A stretch of 64,000 nucleotides of DNA from Monodelphis domestica. Taxonomy: Eukaryota > Chordata > Mammalia > Didelphimorphia > Didelphidae. The position numbers and the translations under genes were made by a program. The notes beneath the pieces were generated by a model, which made no database searches, had not been told where the DNA came from, and was given only the letters and a program-made list of their open reading frames with translations. Where the stretch lies: positions 540,433,889 to 540,497,888 of the forward strand of contig NC_077227.1 of assembly GCF_027887165.1 (NCBI RefSeq). Direction: 5' to 3'. Numbering within the stretch: the stretch's first letter is position 1; every line of letters starts with the position of its first letter. Of this stretch, positions 9,430 through 20,419 are shown piece after piece.

Positions 9430-12032
9430 TCCTGGTTCTGCTCCTCTCACTCTGCATAAATTCCTGGAGGTTGTTCCAGTTCACATGGAATTCCTCCACT
9501 TTATTATTGCTTTTAGTACAATAGTATTCCATCACCAACATATACCACAATTTATTCAGTCATTCCCCAATTGAAGGGCAACCCCTCATTTTCCAATTTT
9601 TGGCCACCACAAAAAGTGCAACTATGAATATTCTTGTACAAGTCTTTTTCCTTATTATCTCTTTGGGGTATAAACCAAGCAGTGCTATGACTGGATCAAA
9701 GGGTAGACATTCTTTTTTCGCCCTTTGGGAATAGTTCCAAATTGCCCTCCAGAATGGTTGTATTAATTCACAACTCCACCAGCAATGAATTAATATCCCA
9801 ACTTGGCCACATCCCCTCCAGCATTCATTACTTTCCATAGCTGTCGTGTTAGCCAATCTGCTAGGTGTGAGGTGATACCTCAGAGTTGTTTTGATTTGCA
9901 TCTTTCTGATTATAAGAGATTTAGAACACTTTTTCATGTGCTTATTAATAGTTTTGATTTCTTTGTCTGAAAATTGCCTATTCATGTCCCTTGTCCATTT
10001 TTCTTTTTATTTAAAAAAAAAAAAAACCTTACCTTCTGTCTTGGAGTCAATACTGTGTATTGGCTCCAAGGCAGAAGAGTGGTAAGGGCTAGGCAATGGG
10101 GGTCAAGTGACTTGCCCAGAGTCACACAACTAGGAAGTGGCCGAGGTCAGATTTGAACCTAGGACCTCCCATCTCTAGGCCTGGCTCTCAATCCGCTGAG
10201 CTACCCAGCTGCACCCCCTTGCCCATTTTTCAATTGGAGAATGGCTTGATTTTTTGTACAACTGGTTTAGCTCTTTATAAATTTGAGAAATTAGACCTTT
10301 GTCAGAGGTTTTTGTTATGAAGATTGTTTCTCAATTTGTGGCTTTCCATCTAATTTTAGTTACATTGGTTTTGTGTGTACAATACCTTTTTAATTTGATG
10401 TAATCAAAATTGTTTATTTTACATTTTGTGACTCTTTCTAAGTCTTGCTTGGTTTTAAAATCTTTCCCTTCCCAAAGGTCTGACATGTATACTATTCTGT
10501 ATTCACCAATTTACTTATAGTTTCCTTCTTAGTCATTCACACCTTCTGAGTTTATCTTGGTGTAAGGTGTGAGGTGTTGATCCAAACCTAATCTTTCCCA
10601 CACTGTCTTCCAATTTTTCATGTAATTTTTTATCAAATAGTGGATTTTTGTCCCAAAACCTGGGGTCTTTGGGTGTGTCACAGACTGTCCTGTTGAGGTC
10701 ATTTACTACAAGTCTATTCCACTGATCCTCCTTTCTGTCTCTTAGCCAGTACCAAATTGTTTTGATGACCACTGCTTTGTAATAGAGTTTGAGATCTGGG
10801 ACTGCAAGGCCACCTTCCTTTGTATTTTTTTTCATTATTTCCCTGGATATCCTTGATCCTTTGTTCTTCCAAATGAACTTTGTTATGGTTTTTTCTAATT
10901 CAGTAAAAAAGTTTTTTGGAAGTTCAATGGGTATGGAACGAAATAGATAGATAAATTTGGGTAGGATGGTCATTTTTATTCTGTTAGCTTATCCCACCCA
11001 TGACCAATCAATGTTTTCCCAATTGTTTAGATCTAGTTTTAATTTTGTGTAGAGTGTTTTGTAGTTGTGTTCATATAGTTCCTGTGTTTGTCTCAGGAGA
11101 TAGATTCCTAACTATTTTATTTTGTCTAAGTTAATTTTGAATGGGATTTCTCTTTGTAGTTCTTGCTGCTGAGCTGTGTTGGAATTATATAGAAATGCTG
11201 ATGACTTATGTGGGTTTATTTTGTATCCTGCAACTTTGCTAAAGTTGTTGACTATTTAGATTAGCTTTTTGGTTGAATCTCTAGGATTCTTTAAGTAGAC
11301 CATCATGTCATCTGCAAAGCGCGATAATTTGGTTTCCTCCTTGCCTATTTTAATGCCTTCAATTTCTTTTTCTTCTCTATTTGCTACTGCTAGTGTTTCT
11401 AGTACAATGTCAAATAATAGAGGTTATAATAGGCATCCTTGTTTCACTCCTGATCTTATTGGGAAGGCTTCGAGTTTATCCCCATTACAGATGATGTTTG
11501 CTGATGGTTTTAGATATATATTGTTTATTGTTTTTTGGAACATCCCTTCTATTCCTATGCTTTCTAGTTTTTTTAATAGGAATGGGTGTTGTATTTTGTC
11601 AAAGGCTTTTTCTGCATCTATTGAGATAATCATGTGATTTTTGTTGGTTTGCTTGTTGATGTGGTCAATTATGTGGATGGTTTTCCTAATCTTGAACCAG
11701 CCCTGCATCCCTGGTATAAATCCTACTTGATCATGGTGAATGACTCTTCTGATCACTTGCTGGAGTCTTTTTGCTAGTATCCTTTATAAGATTTTTGCAT
11801 TTATATTCATTAGGGAGATTGGTCTATAATTTTCTTTCTCTGTTTTTGGCCTGCCTGGCTTTGGATTTAGTACCATGTTTGTGTCATAAAAGGAATTTGG
11901 TAGAACTCCCTCTTTGCTTATTATGTCAAATAGTTTGTATAGTATTGGGGTTAGCTGTTCTTTGAATGTTTGTTAGAATTCACTGGTGAATCCTCAGGCC
12001 CTGGGGATTTTTTCTTAGGAAGTTCTTTGATG
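9430..12032 (-). pseudogene. L1-A ORF2 remnant (reverse transcriptase and C-terminus; endonuclease missing)
   Basis: ORF2 encodes the L1 endonuclease/reverse transcriptase that primes cDNA on nicked genomic DNA. Here the C-terminal domain is readable at 9560-9985 (with the L1-typical HCWWSCELIQPFW and FDPVIALLG), the thumb and downstream region at 10533-10973 (LPKFIYLFRSIPIELP, KIRFGSTPHTL), and the RT palm at 11307-11756, including the FADD catalytic motif encoded at 11307-11318. Stops and frameshifts separate these blocks, one SINE interrupts it, and the N-terminal endonuclease is deleted. The tga at 9560 replaces what looks like an ancestral tryptophan codon. Confidence 0.92.
10004..10215 (-). 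repeat. Young tRNA-derived SINE nested in L1-A ORF2
   Basis: In minus orientation it runs from 'gtgcagctgggtagctcagc' through 'aggttcaaatctgacctcgg' to 'ggtttttttttttttt' and a short A-rich tail. A 16-bp target duplication with one mismatch flanks it: 'cccttgtccatttttc' (9988-10003) and 'cccttgcccatttttc' (10216-10231). Removing the SINE and one duplicate restores normal L1 sequence, so it post-dates L1-A. Confidence 0.95.
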
Positions 12033-12120
12033 CATGAGCTTCTTTATGACATATAAGTGTACCCCCATTTGTTTTTTTCCCACTTCTTTTAGTATTAACC
12101 TCCTTTTTTTTAGCTCTGGT

Positions 12121-12125
<5 letters not shown>

Positions 12126-12181
<56 letters not shown>
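12126..12181. repeat. (AT)n-(AC)n microsatellite in the L1-A ORF1-ORF2 spacer
   Basis: About 22 AT units followed by about 6 AC units. L1-B has a TATATA tract at the same place (18158-18200), so it is inherited from the L1 family. The IYIYIY frames read here are meaningless. Confidence 0.95.
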
Positions 12182-12420
12182 TGTATATGTATTTATGCAT
12201 GCATATATCTATGTACCTATTTATGTCTTGTCCTTTCATCCTATACAGTTTGTCACTGTTCCCTCTAAGTGTAATTCTTCTAGCTGCCCAGGTGATAGCA
12301 ACAGTTTTTAAGAGCTAACAATGACCTCTTTTCTTATAGGGATACATATCATTTTAACTTACTGAGTCTCTTTAAAAAATTTGTTGTCGTTTTGTTTTGT
12401 TTTTCTTTTTCCCCTCTTTT

Positions 12421-13400
12421 TCAATTACCTTTTGATGATTCTCTTGAGTTCTGTGCTTGGACATTGAATTTTCTGTTCAGGTCTGGTCTTTTCTTTACGA
12501 ATGCGTGGAATTCTTCTATTGTATTGAATGACCATACTTTCCCCTGTAAGAATATAGTCAGTTTTGATGGGTATTTGATTCTTGGTTGTAGACCTAGTTC
12601 CCTGCCTTTCCAGCATATCGTATTCCATGCCTTTCGGTCTTTCAGTGTGGATGCAACCAAATCCTGTGTTATCCTCACTGTGTTTCCATGGTATCTGAAT
12701 GGCTTCCTCTTGGCAGCTTGTAATATCTTTTCTTTCCTCTGATAGTTTTTGAAATTGGCTATAACATTTCTGGATGTTGTCAGTTGGGGATTAAATACAG
12801 GAGGTGATCTGTGGATTCTTTCAATCTCCACTTTCCCCTCTTGTTCTAGGATATCGGGACAGTTTTCCTGAATAATTTCCTGTAGTATTATGTCCAGGCT
12901 TTTTCTTTTGTCATGGTCTTCTGGTAGTCCAATGATTCTTAAATTGTCTCTTCTCGAATGATTTTCTAAATCATCTGTTTTGTGAATGAGATGCTTCACA
13001 TTTTCCTCAGTTTTTTCATTCTTTTTGTTTTGTTTTATAGTGTCCTGCTGCCTTGTGAGGTCACTTAATTCCAGTGGTTGTATTCTGGTTATTAAAGATT
13101 GGATTTAATCTCTGGCTTTTTGGTCATCCTTTTCCTTCTGGTCTGATTTTCTTTGAAGATCATCTTTCATCCTCTTTACCTCATCTTTCATCTCCCTTGC
13201 CTCATTTTCCAGATGGTTAATTTTGGCTTTCAGGACTCTCTTTTCTCGTTTTAGTTCAACTGCCTGTTTCCAGATGACTTATCTTAATTTTTAAGTTCTT
13301 TTCTCAATTGTCTTAAGCCTCTCTTAATTTTGTTTTGAGTTCTTCCACAGCCTATATCCAATTCGCTGGAATTTTCTGCTGATCTCTCCCCTCTTTTCCA
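12421..13400 (-). pseudogene. L1-A ORF1 (RNA-binding protein), C-terminal part open
   Basis: ORF1p is the trimeric RNA chaperone that coats L1 RNA. A 192-codon open frame (12421-12999) covers the RRM and C-terminal domain, with recognisable motifs RRDNLRIIGLPE, SRNVIANFKNYQRKEKIL and FRYHGNTVRITQDL. The coiled coil lies upstream (about 13000-13260) and is interrupted by stops. It has two 21-bp heptad units (13161-13202). The open frame is a decaying L1 ORF, not a host gene. Confidence 0.93.
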
Positions 13401-13419
13401 TTTGCTGAGTAGAAGCCGT

Positions 13420-14213
13420 CTATTGTAGTTTCTTCTTTTTCTATTGTTTGCTCAAATTCACCCCTTACTCCCGGTATTTGTCTGTGCTCTTGCTCCTCTC
13501 ATTTTTTTTTTGTTTTTTGGGGGCTTCTATCAGTCTCCCCTCTTGGAGCTTTTACAGAAGATCTCTCAGTGTAGTCTCTGGGGGAGGGTTGTTGGGGGTT
13601 TGAGTTTCCCTGTCCTCTGGAGGCTTTTGATTAGATTAAAGTCCAGCAGTCAATGAGGATGGGTGTGGAGCCTGGACTTCCCAAATTCAGGAGACTTTTG
13701 ATGGGATTAAGTTCACCTTAGTTGGGCTGGGTGTATTCTGAGTCCTAAACTTCCTGGAAGGCTGGAGCAAATATGGAGGATCTCCAAAGCTCTGGCCAGG
13801 CTGCCAGGTCTATGCTCCCTCTCTAGCTCCTTCCCCACCATCCATGTTGGATGCTTTGAACTTGGCACAGTCCTTCTCTCAAGCTTTGCCCTTCAGACCA
13901 GCTCCTTTGCCTGCCCAGAAGTTGCCACTGCTGCTGGAATCTCAGCTCTCTGGATGGAAGCAGGGATGGGTCCTGGGACATTCCTTCTGTCTTCCCCTTA
14001 AACCCCAGTGTTCTTGGATTCTGGCTTTTGATGGGGGGGGGCATACCTTTTGAATTAAGTCCAGCAGGAGGGTTCCTTGGCTCTGTCTTGTTAAGTTTCG
14101 TTTTCAGTCCTCTGGGAGCATCCAGTTTGTGATCAGTAAGGGATCAGTAAGGAAGGATTTTCAGAGGTCTGAACTTCTTCTCCTTCTAGGTGGCCATCTT
14201 GAATCCACCTCTC
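13420..14213 (-). promoter_or_regulatory. L1-A 5' UTR (internal promoter region)
   Basis: Collinear with the 5' UTR of L1-B (19600-20238): shared blocks include 'ttttcagaggtctga' and 'tccagcaggagggttcc'. It is GC-richer than its surroundings. Frames over it (69-87 codons) are not conserved between the two copies. Confidence 0.85.
14192..14202 (-). promoter_or_regulatory. YY1-like site at the L1-A 5' end
   Basis: The minus strand reads 'tcaagatggcc', matching the YY1 core AAGATGGC, within about 25 bp of the element's 5' terminus. Human L1 carries a YY1 site in the same position that sets the transcription start. L1-B has 'tcaagattgtgg' at the equivalent place, which breaks the core. Confidence 0.7.
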
Positions 14214-17200
14214 TCATTTTCCAATTTTTTGCCACCACAAAGAGTGCAACTATGAATATTCTTTTACATGTCTTTTTCCTTATTGTCTCCTTGGGGTACA
14301 AACACAGCAGTGCTATGGCTGGATCAAAGGACAGGAGTCTTTTAGCGACCTTTGGGCATAGTTCCATGTTGCCCCCCAGAATAGTTGGATGAGTTCACAA
14401 CTCCACCAGCAATACATTAATATCCCAACTTTTACCACATCCCTTCCAGCATTCATCACTTTCCATTGCTATCATGTTAGCCAGTCTGTTAGGTGTGAGG
14501 TGATACTTCAGAGTTGTGTTGATTTGCATCTCTCTGATTATAAGAGATTTAGAACACTTTTTCATGTGCTTATTAATAGTTTTGATTTCTTTAACTGAAA
14601 ATTGTCTATTCATGTCCTTTGCCCATTTATTAATTGGAGAATGGCTTGATTTTTTGTATAATTGATTTAGTCCTTTATAAGTGTGAGTAATTAGACCTTT
14701 GTCAGAGGTTTTTGTTATGAAGATTGTTTTCCAATTAATGGATACCATTCTAATTTTGTTTGCACTGGTTTTGTTCATACAAAAACTTTTTAATTAGATG
14801 TAATCAAAATTATTTAATTTACATTTTGGGATTTTTTCCTATTTCTTGCTTGGTCTTAAAATCTTTCCTTTCCTGAAGATCTGACATGTATATTATTATG
14901 TATTCACCTAATTTACTTATAGTTTCCTTCTTTATATTCAAGTCATTCCCCCTTTCTGAGTTTATCTTGGTGCAGGGTGTGAGATGTTAACAAACCTAAT
15001 CTCTCCCATACTGTCTTCCAATTTTCCCAGCAGTTTTTTTTGTTTTGTTTTTGTTTTTTTTTATCAAATAGTGGATTTTGGTCCCAAAAGCTGGGATCTT
15101 CAGGCTTATCACAGACTGTCTTGATGAGGTCACTTACCCCAAGTCAATATCAATGATCCTCCTTTCTGTCTCTTAGCCAGTACCATATTGTTTTGATGGC
15201 CACTGCTTTATAGTATAGTTTGAGATATGGGACTACAAGGCCACCTTCCTTTGTATTTTTTTTCATTATTTCCCTGGATATCCTTGATCTTTTGTTCTTC
15301 CAAAAGAACTTTGTTATGTTTTTTTCTAATTCACTAAAGAAGTTTTTTGGTAGTTCAATCATTATGGCATTAATAAGTTAATTAATTTGGGTAGGATTGG
15401 CATTTTTATTATTTTAGCTTGTGCTACCCATGAGCAATCAATGTTTTCCCAATTATTTAGATCTAGTTTTAATTTTGTAGAGAGCATTTTTTGTTGTATT
15501 CATATATTTTCTGTGTTTGTCTCAGCAGATATATTCCTAAACATTTTATGTTGTCTAGGGTGATTTTAAATGTAATTTCCCTTTCTAATTCTTGCTGCTG
15601 AGATTTGTTGGAAATATATAGAAATGCTGATGACTTATGTGGGTTTATTTTGCATCCTACAAGTTTGCTAAAGTTGTTGATTATTTCTACTAGCTTTTTA
15701 GTTGATGCTCTAGGATTCTTTAAGTAGACAATCATATCATCTGCAAAGAGTGATAGCTTGGTCTTCTCATTGCCTATTTTAATAATTTCCATTTCTTCTT
15801 CTTCTCTATTTGCTACTGCTAGTATTTCTAGTAAAATGATAAATAATGGAGGTGATAATGGGCATCCTTGTTTCCCTCCTGATCTTATTTGGGAAGGCTT
15901 CTGTATTATTCCCATTGCAAATGATGTTAGCTGATGGTTTTATATAGATACTGTTTATTATTTTTAGGAATGACCCTTCTATTCTTATGCTTTCTAGTAT
16001 TTTCACTAGGAATGAGTGTTGTATTTTGTCAAAAGCTTTTTCTGCATCTCTTGAGATAATCATGTGTTTTTTATCTATTTGCTTTTAATATGGTCAATTA
16101 TATGGATGGTTTTCCTAATATTGAACCATCCTTGTATTCCTGGTATAAGTTCTACCTGGTCATAATGAATAACCCTCATGATCACTTGCTGGAGTCTTTT
16201 TGCTAGTATACTATTTAAGATCTTTGCATCTATATTCATTAAGAAGATTGGTCTGTAATTTTCTTTCTCTGTTTTTGACTTGCCTGGCTTTGGAATCAGT
16301 ACCATATTTTTTTGTAAAAGGAATTTGGTAGAACTTCTTCTTTGCTTATTACGTCAAATAGTTTGTATAATATTGGGATTAGTTTTCTTTGAATGTTTAA
16401 TAGAATTCATTCATGAATCCATCTGGACATGGGAATTTTTTCGTCGGGAGTTCTTTGATGGCTTGTTAAATTTCTTTTTTTTCTTATATGAGGTTGTTTC
16501 CGTAATCTATTTCTTCTTCTGTTAGTTTAGGCAATTTATATTTTTTAAGTATTCATCCATGTCACCTAGATTGCCATATAATTGGGCATAATAATTTTTA
16601 AGGATTGCCTTAATTTCCTCTTCATTAGAGGTGAGGTCTCCCTTTTCATCTTGGATACTGTCAATTTGGTTTTCTTCATTCCTTTTTTAAATTAGATTGC
16701 CCAGTACTTTGTCTATTTAATTTGTATTTTCAAAATATCAGATTCTAGTCTTATTTATTGAATCAATAGTTCTTTAACTTTCAATTTTATTAATTTCTCC
16801 CTTGATTTTTAGGATATCTAATTTAGTCTTCATCTGAGGATTTTTAATTTGTTCACTTTCTAGTTTTTTTTTTTAATTTGCATGCCCAATTCATTGACCT
16901 CTGCCCTCCCTAATTTGTTAATATTTACACTCAAAGATATAAATTTCCCCTGAGTACTGCTTTGGCTGCAGCCCATAGATTTTGAAAGGATGTCTCATCA
17001 CTGTCATTTTATTCAATGAAATTATTGTTTCTTTGATTTTGCATTTATTATTTTTGCTCTTTTGTACTTGTTTGCAATGTTTTTATGCCTCAGTACATGT
17101 TCAAGTTTTGTACTTGTACCATGTGTGCTGCTGAAAAGAAGGTGTATTCCTTTTTGTTACTTTTTTTCCTCCACATATCTACTAACTGTAATTTTTCTAA

Positions 17201-18060
17201 GATTTTGTTCACTTCCCTTACCTCTTTCTTATTTATTTTTTGTTTGATTTATCTAGTTCTGATAAAGGAAGGTTCAGGTCTCCCACTAGTATAATTTTTC
17301 TATCTATTTCATCCTTGTGTTCTACCAGGATATACTTCAGAAATTTGGATGCTATGCCATTAGGTATATACATGTTGAGTACTGATATTTCCTCATTGAC
17401 TATACTGCCTTCATCAGTATGTAATTAATTTCCATATCTCTTTTGATTAGATCTGTTTTTACTTTGACTTTGTCAGATATCATGATTGTGTCTCCTACCT
17501 TCTTTTTATCAGTTGATGCCCAAGAGATTTGACTCCATTCTCTTACTTTTACCCTATGTGTTTCTACCTTCCTCATGTGTTTCTTGTAGACAGCATATGG
17601 TAGGATTTTGATTTCTAATCCATTCTGTTATTCGCTTGCATTTTATGGCTGAGTTCATTTCATTCACATTCAGAGTTATGATTACCAGCTATATATTTCC
17701 CAGCATTTTTATTTCCACTCTTCATCCTGTCTTTCTTCTTTCACTATTTCCTTCTACACCAATGTTTTTTTAATCAGTTCCCCTAATTCCCACCCTTATT
17801 TTACTTCCCTTTCTACTCCCCTCCCTTCTTATTCCCCCTTACTTTTTATAGTTCTTTTAAACTACCCCCACCTTCTCACTCCCTTGTACTGCTTCCCTCC
17901 CCACCAGTCCATTTGTTACTCTTCTACTTCCCTATAGGGCACAGATCAATTCTCTGCCCCAATATATATGATTGTTCTTTCCTCTTTCAGTCAATTTCAA
18001 TGCAAATAAGAATTGAGTATTTACTATCTCCAACCTCTTTATCCTTCCAATGTATTGATG
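14214..18060 (-). pseudogene. L1-B ORF2 (endonuclease and reverse transcriptase), broken
   Basis: The endonuclease is recognisable at 17574-17616, where the minus strand encodes NPTICCLQETH with the catalytic glutamate of the QETH motif. RT begins near 16305 ([18 protein letters not shown]) and continues at 15806-16063 ([22 protein letters not shown]) and 15469-15915, with FADDMIVYL encoded across about 15721-15747. The C-terminal region is at 14395-14778 ([17 protein letters not shown]) and 14214-14367. Each block sits in a separate frame, so no functional enzyme is possible. Confidence 0.92.
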
Positions 18061-18157
18061 TTCTCCCCCCTCCTGCCATGAGCTTCTTTGTGACATATAA
18101 ATTTACCCCATTTTCTTTCTTTTCTCATTTCTCTTAATATTAACCTCTTTTTAACTC

Positions 18158-18200
18158 TCATATATATATATATATGTATATATATACATATATACTTATG
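18158..18200. repeat. TA-rich microsatellite in the L1-B ORF1-ORF2 spacer
   Basis: 'tatatatatatatatgtat' type tract at the same L1 position as 12126-12181. Confidence 0.9.
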
Positions 18201-18429
18201 AATACATATATCTATATACATATTAATGTCTTGGCATTTAATCCTATACAGTTTGTCACTGTTTTCTCTAAATATAATTCTTCTAGCTATCCAAGTGATA
18301 GTAACAATTTTTAAGAGTTACCAATATACTCTTTTCTTATAGGGATACATATCATTTTAACTTATTGGGTCCCTTAAGAAAAGTTTGATTGTTTTTTGTT
18401 TTGTTTTGTTCTTGTTCCCCCCCACCTTT

Positions 18430-19600
18430 ATTAATTACCTTTTGACGATTCTCTTGAATTCTGTGTTTAGGCATCAAATTTTCTGTTTAGGTTTGATCTT
18501 TTCTTTCCAAATGCTTGGAATTCTTCTATTTTATTAAATGACCATACTTTCCCCTGTAAGAATATAGTCAGTTTTTCTGGGTAATTGATTCTAAGTTGTA
18601 GACCTAGTTCCCTTGCTTTCCAGACTATCATATTTCATGCCTTTCAGTCCTTCAATGTAGATGCAGCCAGATCCTGTGTTATCCTAACTGTAATTCCATG
18701 GTATCTGAATGACTTCTTCTTAGTAGCTTGTAATATTTTTTCCTTAATCTGGTAGTTCTCAAATTTAGCTATAATATTCCTGTGTGTTGTCAGTTGGGGA
18801 CTAAGTATATGAGGTGATCTGTGGTTTCTTTCAATCTCCACTTTTCCCTTTTGTTCTAGAATGTTGGGACAATTTTCTTGGATAATTTTCCATAGGATGA
18901 TGTCCAGGCTTTTTCTTTTGTCATGGTCTTCTGGTAGACCAATGATTCTTAAGTTGTCTCTCCTGGAATGATTTTCTAAATCTTTTGTTTTATGAATGAG
19001 ATGTTTTATATTTTCCTCAATTTTTCATTCTTTTGATTTTGTTTTATAGTTTCCTGCTGCTTTGTGAAATCACTTGCTTCTAATTGTTGTATTCTAGTTT
19101 TTAAAGACTGAATTTCATCCCTGGCTTTTTGGTCATCCTTTTCATTCTAGTCTGATTTTCTTTGGAGGTCATCTTTCATCTTCTTTGCTTCATCTTTCAT
19201 CTCCTTTGCCTCATCTTTCATTTTCTTTGCCTCATCCTTCATCTCCTTTGCCTCAAGCTGATTAATTTTTATATTCAAGACACTATTTTCTCATTTTAGT
19301 TCAATTGCCTCTGTTTCCAGTTGACTTATCTTGCTTTTTAAGTTCTTTTCCCAGTTGTCTTCAGCCTCTCTTAATTGTGTTTTGAATTGTATTTTGAGTT
19401 CTTCCAAAGCCTGTGTCCAATTTGCTGGAGTTTCTGTATTTTTGCTTTGTGTTCCTTGATCTTCCTCTGTTACATTTGCTCTTTGTTCATTGCCTGGATA
19501 GAAGCTGTCAATTGTAATTTCTTTTTTCTTTTTCTGTTGTTTGATCATATTTTGCCCTTCTTTTCTCCCTGTTGTTGTCTGTACTTTTGCTCCTCTCATT
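18430..19600 (-). pseudogene. L1-B ORF1, broken
   Basis: The N-terminal part (19291-19599, 102 codons) has a K/E-rich leader and coiled-coil text such as WEKNLKSKISQLETEAIELK. The heptad block at 19170-19253 and a C-terminal fragment at 18644-18841 (HRNIIAKFENYQIKEKILQA, FRYHGITVRITQDL) are in other frames. It aligns along its length with L1-A ORF1. Confidence 0.9.
19170..19253 (-). repeat. Four tandem 21-bp (heptad) units in L1-B ORF1
   Basis: Four consecutive 21-bp units of the type 'catctttcatctcctttgcct' begin at 19170, 19191, 19212 and 19233. In ORF1 frame each unit encodes one coiled-coil heptad of the type AKEMKDE. L1-A has only two such units. Confidence 0.9.
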
Positions 19601-20238
19601 GTGTGCTAGATCTGTGGGCTTGGGCTTTTCTGTCAGCCTTCACCCTTGGAACTTAGCAAGGCACTCAGAGCAGTTGGGAGGGGGGGACAGGCTGTTGGAG
19701 CTTGAGCTTCCCTGTCCTCTGAAGACTTGATTATATTAAGCTCAGCTGAGTTGAACTTGAAGAGCTGAATGTGCCCTGAGGCCAAAATCTCGGGAAGGGG
19801 TGGGGAAATATGGAGTGTCTAAATTGCTGTGACTAGCCTGCCTCCTCTGTGCTTCTCCTCGAGCTGCCTCCCAGCCACCCATCTTCTAAGCCCTGAGCCT
19901 GGCACAGCTTTATCTGCAAGGTACTCCCTCCAAACTAGGGCCCTTGCACACCCAGAGATTCCAGCCATTGATGGAGGCTCAGTAGTGTAGATGGGGATTG
20001 GGATCCTGGGACCTTCCCTCTTTCTTCCCCTTAAACTTTAGTGTTATCGAATTCAGGCTTGGGGGTGGGGTATACCTTTGAAGTTGAGTCCAGCAGGAGG
20101 GTTCCTGAGCTTTGTCCTGATGTTTGATTTGGTTTACAGTCTCCTAGGAGCATTTGGTTTTTAATCGGTGATGAAGGATTTTCAGAGGTCTGAAGTTTCA
20201 CTGCCTCTTCACCACAATCTTGACTCTGCCTCCCTCAG

Positions 20239-20419
20239 GTAACTTTTGAATCTAATATTCAATCTTACTTTGGTGAGAAATCCATCTCATTCTGTAAGAT
20301 AACAAGATGATAGAATTTTTAGAATTTTAAAATGCCTTAAAGATTGTCTTGTCTTCCCCTCTCTCTCTATTCCTAGTTTATAGATAATTAGAGACTTTTG
20401 GGGAGTAAAGTGCCTATAA
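20239..20419. other. Short unassigned stretch right of L1-B
   Basis: No repeat recognised. Confidence 0.4.

Larger units (their letters stand above)
9033..14213 (-). mobile_element. L1-A: L1 retrotransposon with 5' and 3' ends, internally deleted
   Basis: In minus orientation it holds a 5' UTR (about 13420-14213), ORF1 (about 12421-13400), an ORF1-ORF2 spacer with an AT microsatellite, ORF2 reverse transcriptase and C-terminus, and a 3' UTR (9033-9430) ending in AATAAA and an A-rich tail. A young SINE is nested at 10004-10215. Against L1-B, the segment equivalent to 16461-18076 is missing at 12032, removing the endonuclease. No convincing target duplication links the two ends. Both ORFs are broken, so it is not mobile. 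Confidence 0.95.
14214..20238 (-). mobile_element. L1-B: near-complete L1 with 5' UTR, lacking its 3' end
   Basis: Minus-strand order from the right: 5' UTR (19600-20238), ORF1 (18430-19600), spacer with AT tract, ORF2 endonuclease (about 16540-18060), reverse transcriptase and C-terminal domain (14214-16540). It stops at 14214 inside the ORF2 C-terminus (just after a VAKNWKMRE motif), where L1-A's 5' end begins. The usual L1 damage is 5' truncation, so 3' loss is unusual. Many stops and frameshifts. Confidence 0.93.

Noticed and set aside
11980..12318. IYIYIY-rich frames (also at 39839-40027 and 59178-59432)
   Set aside because: Translations of AT microsatellites.
12421..12999. 192-codon minus frame as a host gene
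   Set aside because: It is the C-terminal half of L1 ORF1, supported by its motifs and by collinearity with L1-B.
9033..14213. Target-site duplication for L1-A
   Set aside because: Sequences next to 9033 and 14213 do not match convincingly; the right flank is L1-B sequence.
19170..19253. CRISPR-like or satellite array
   Set aside because: The 21-bp units have no spacers and are in frame with L1 ORF1, so they are coiled-coil heptads.
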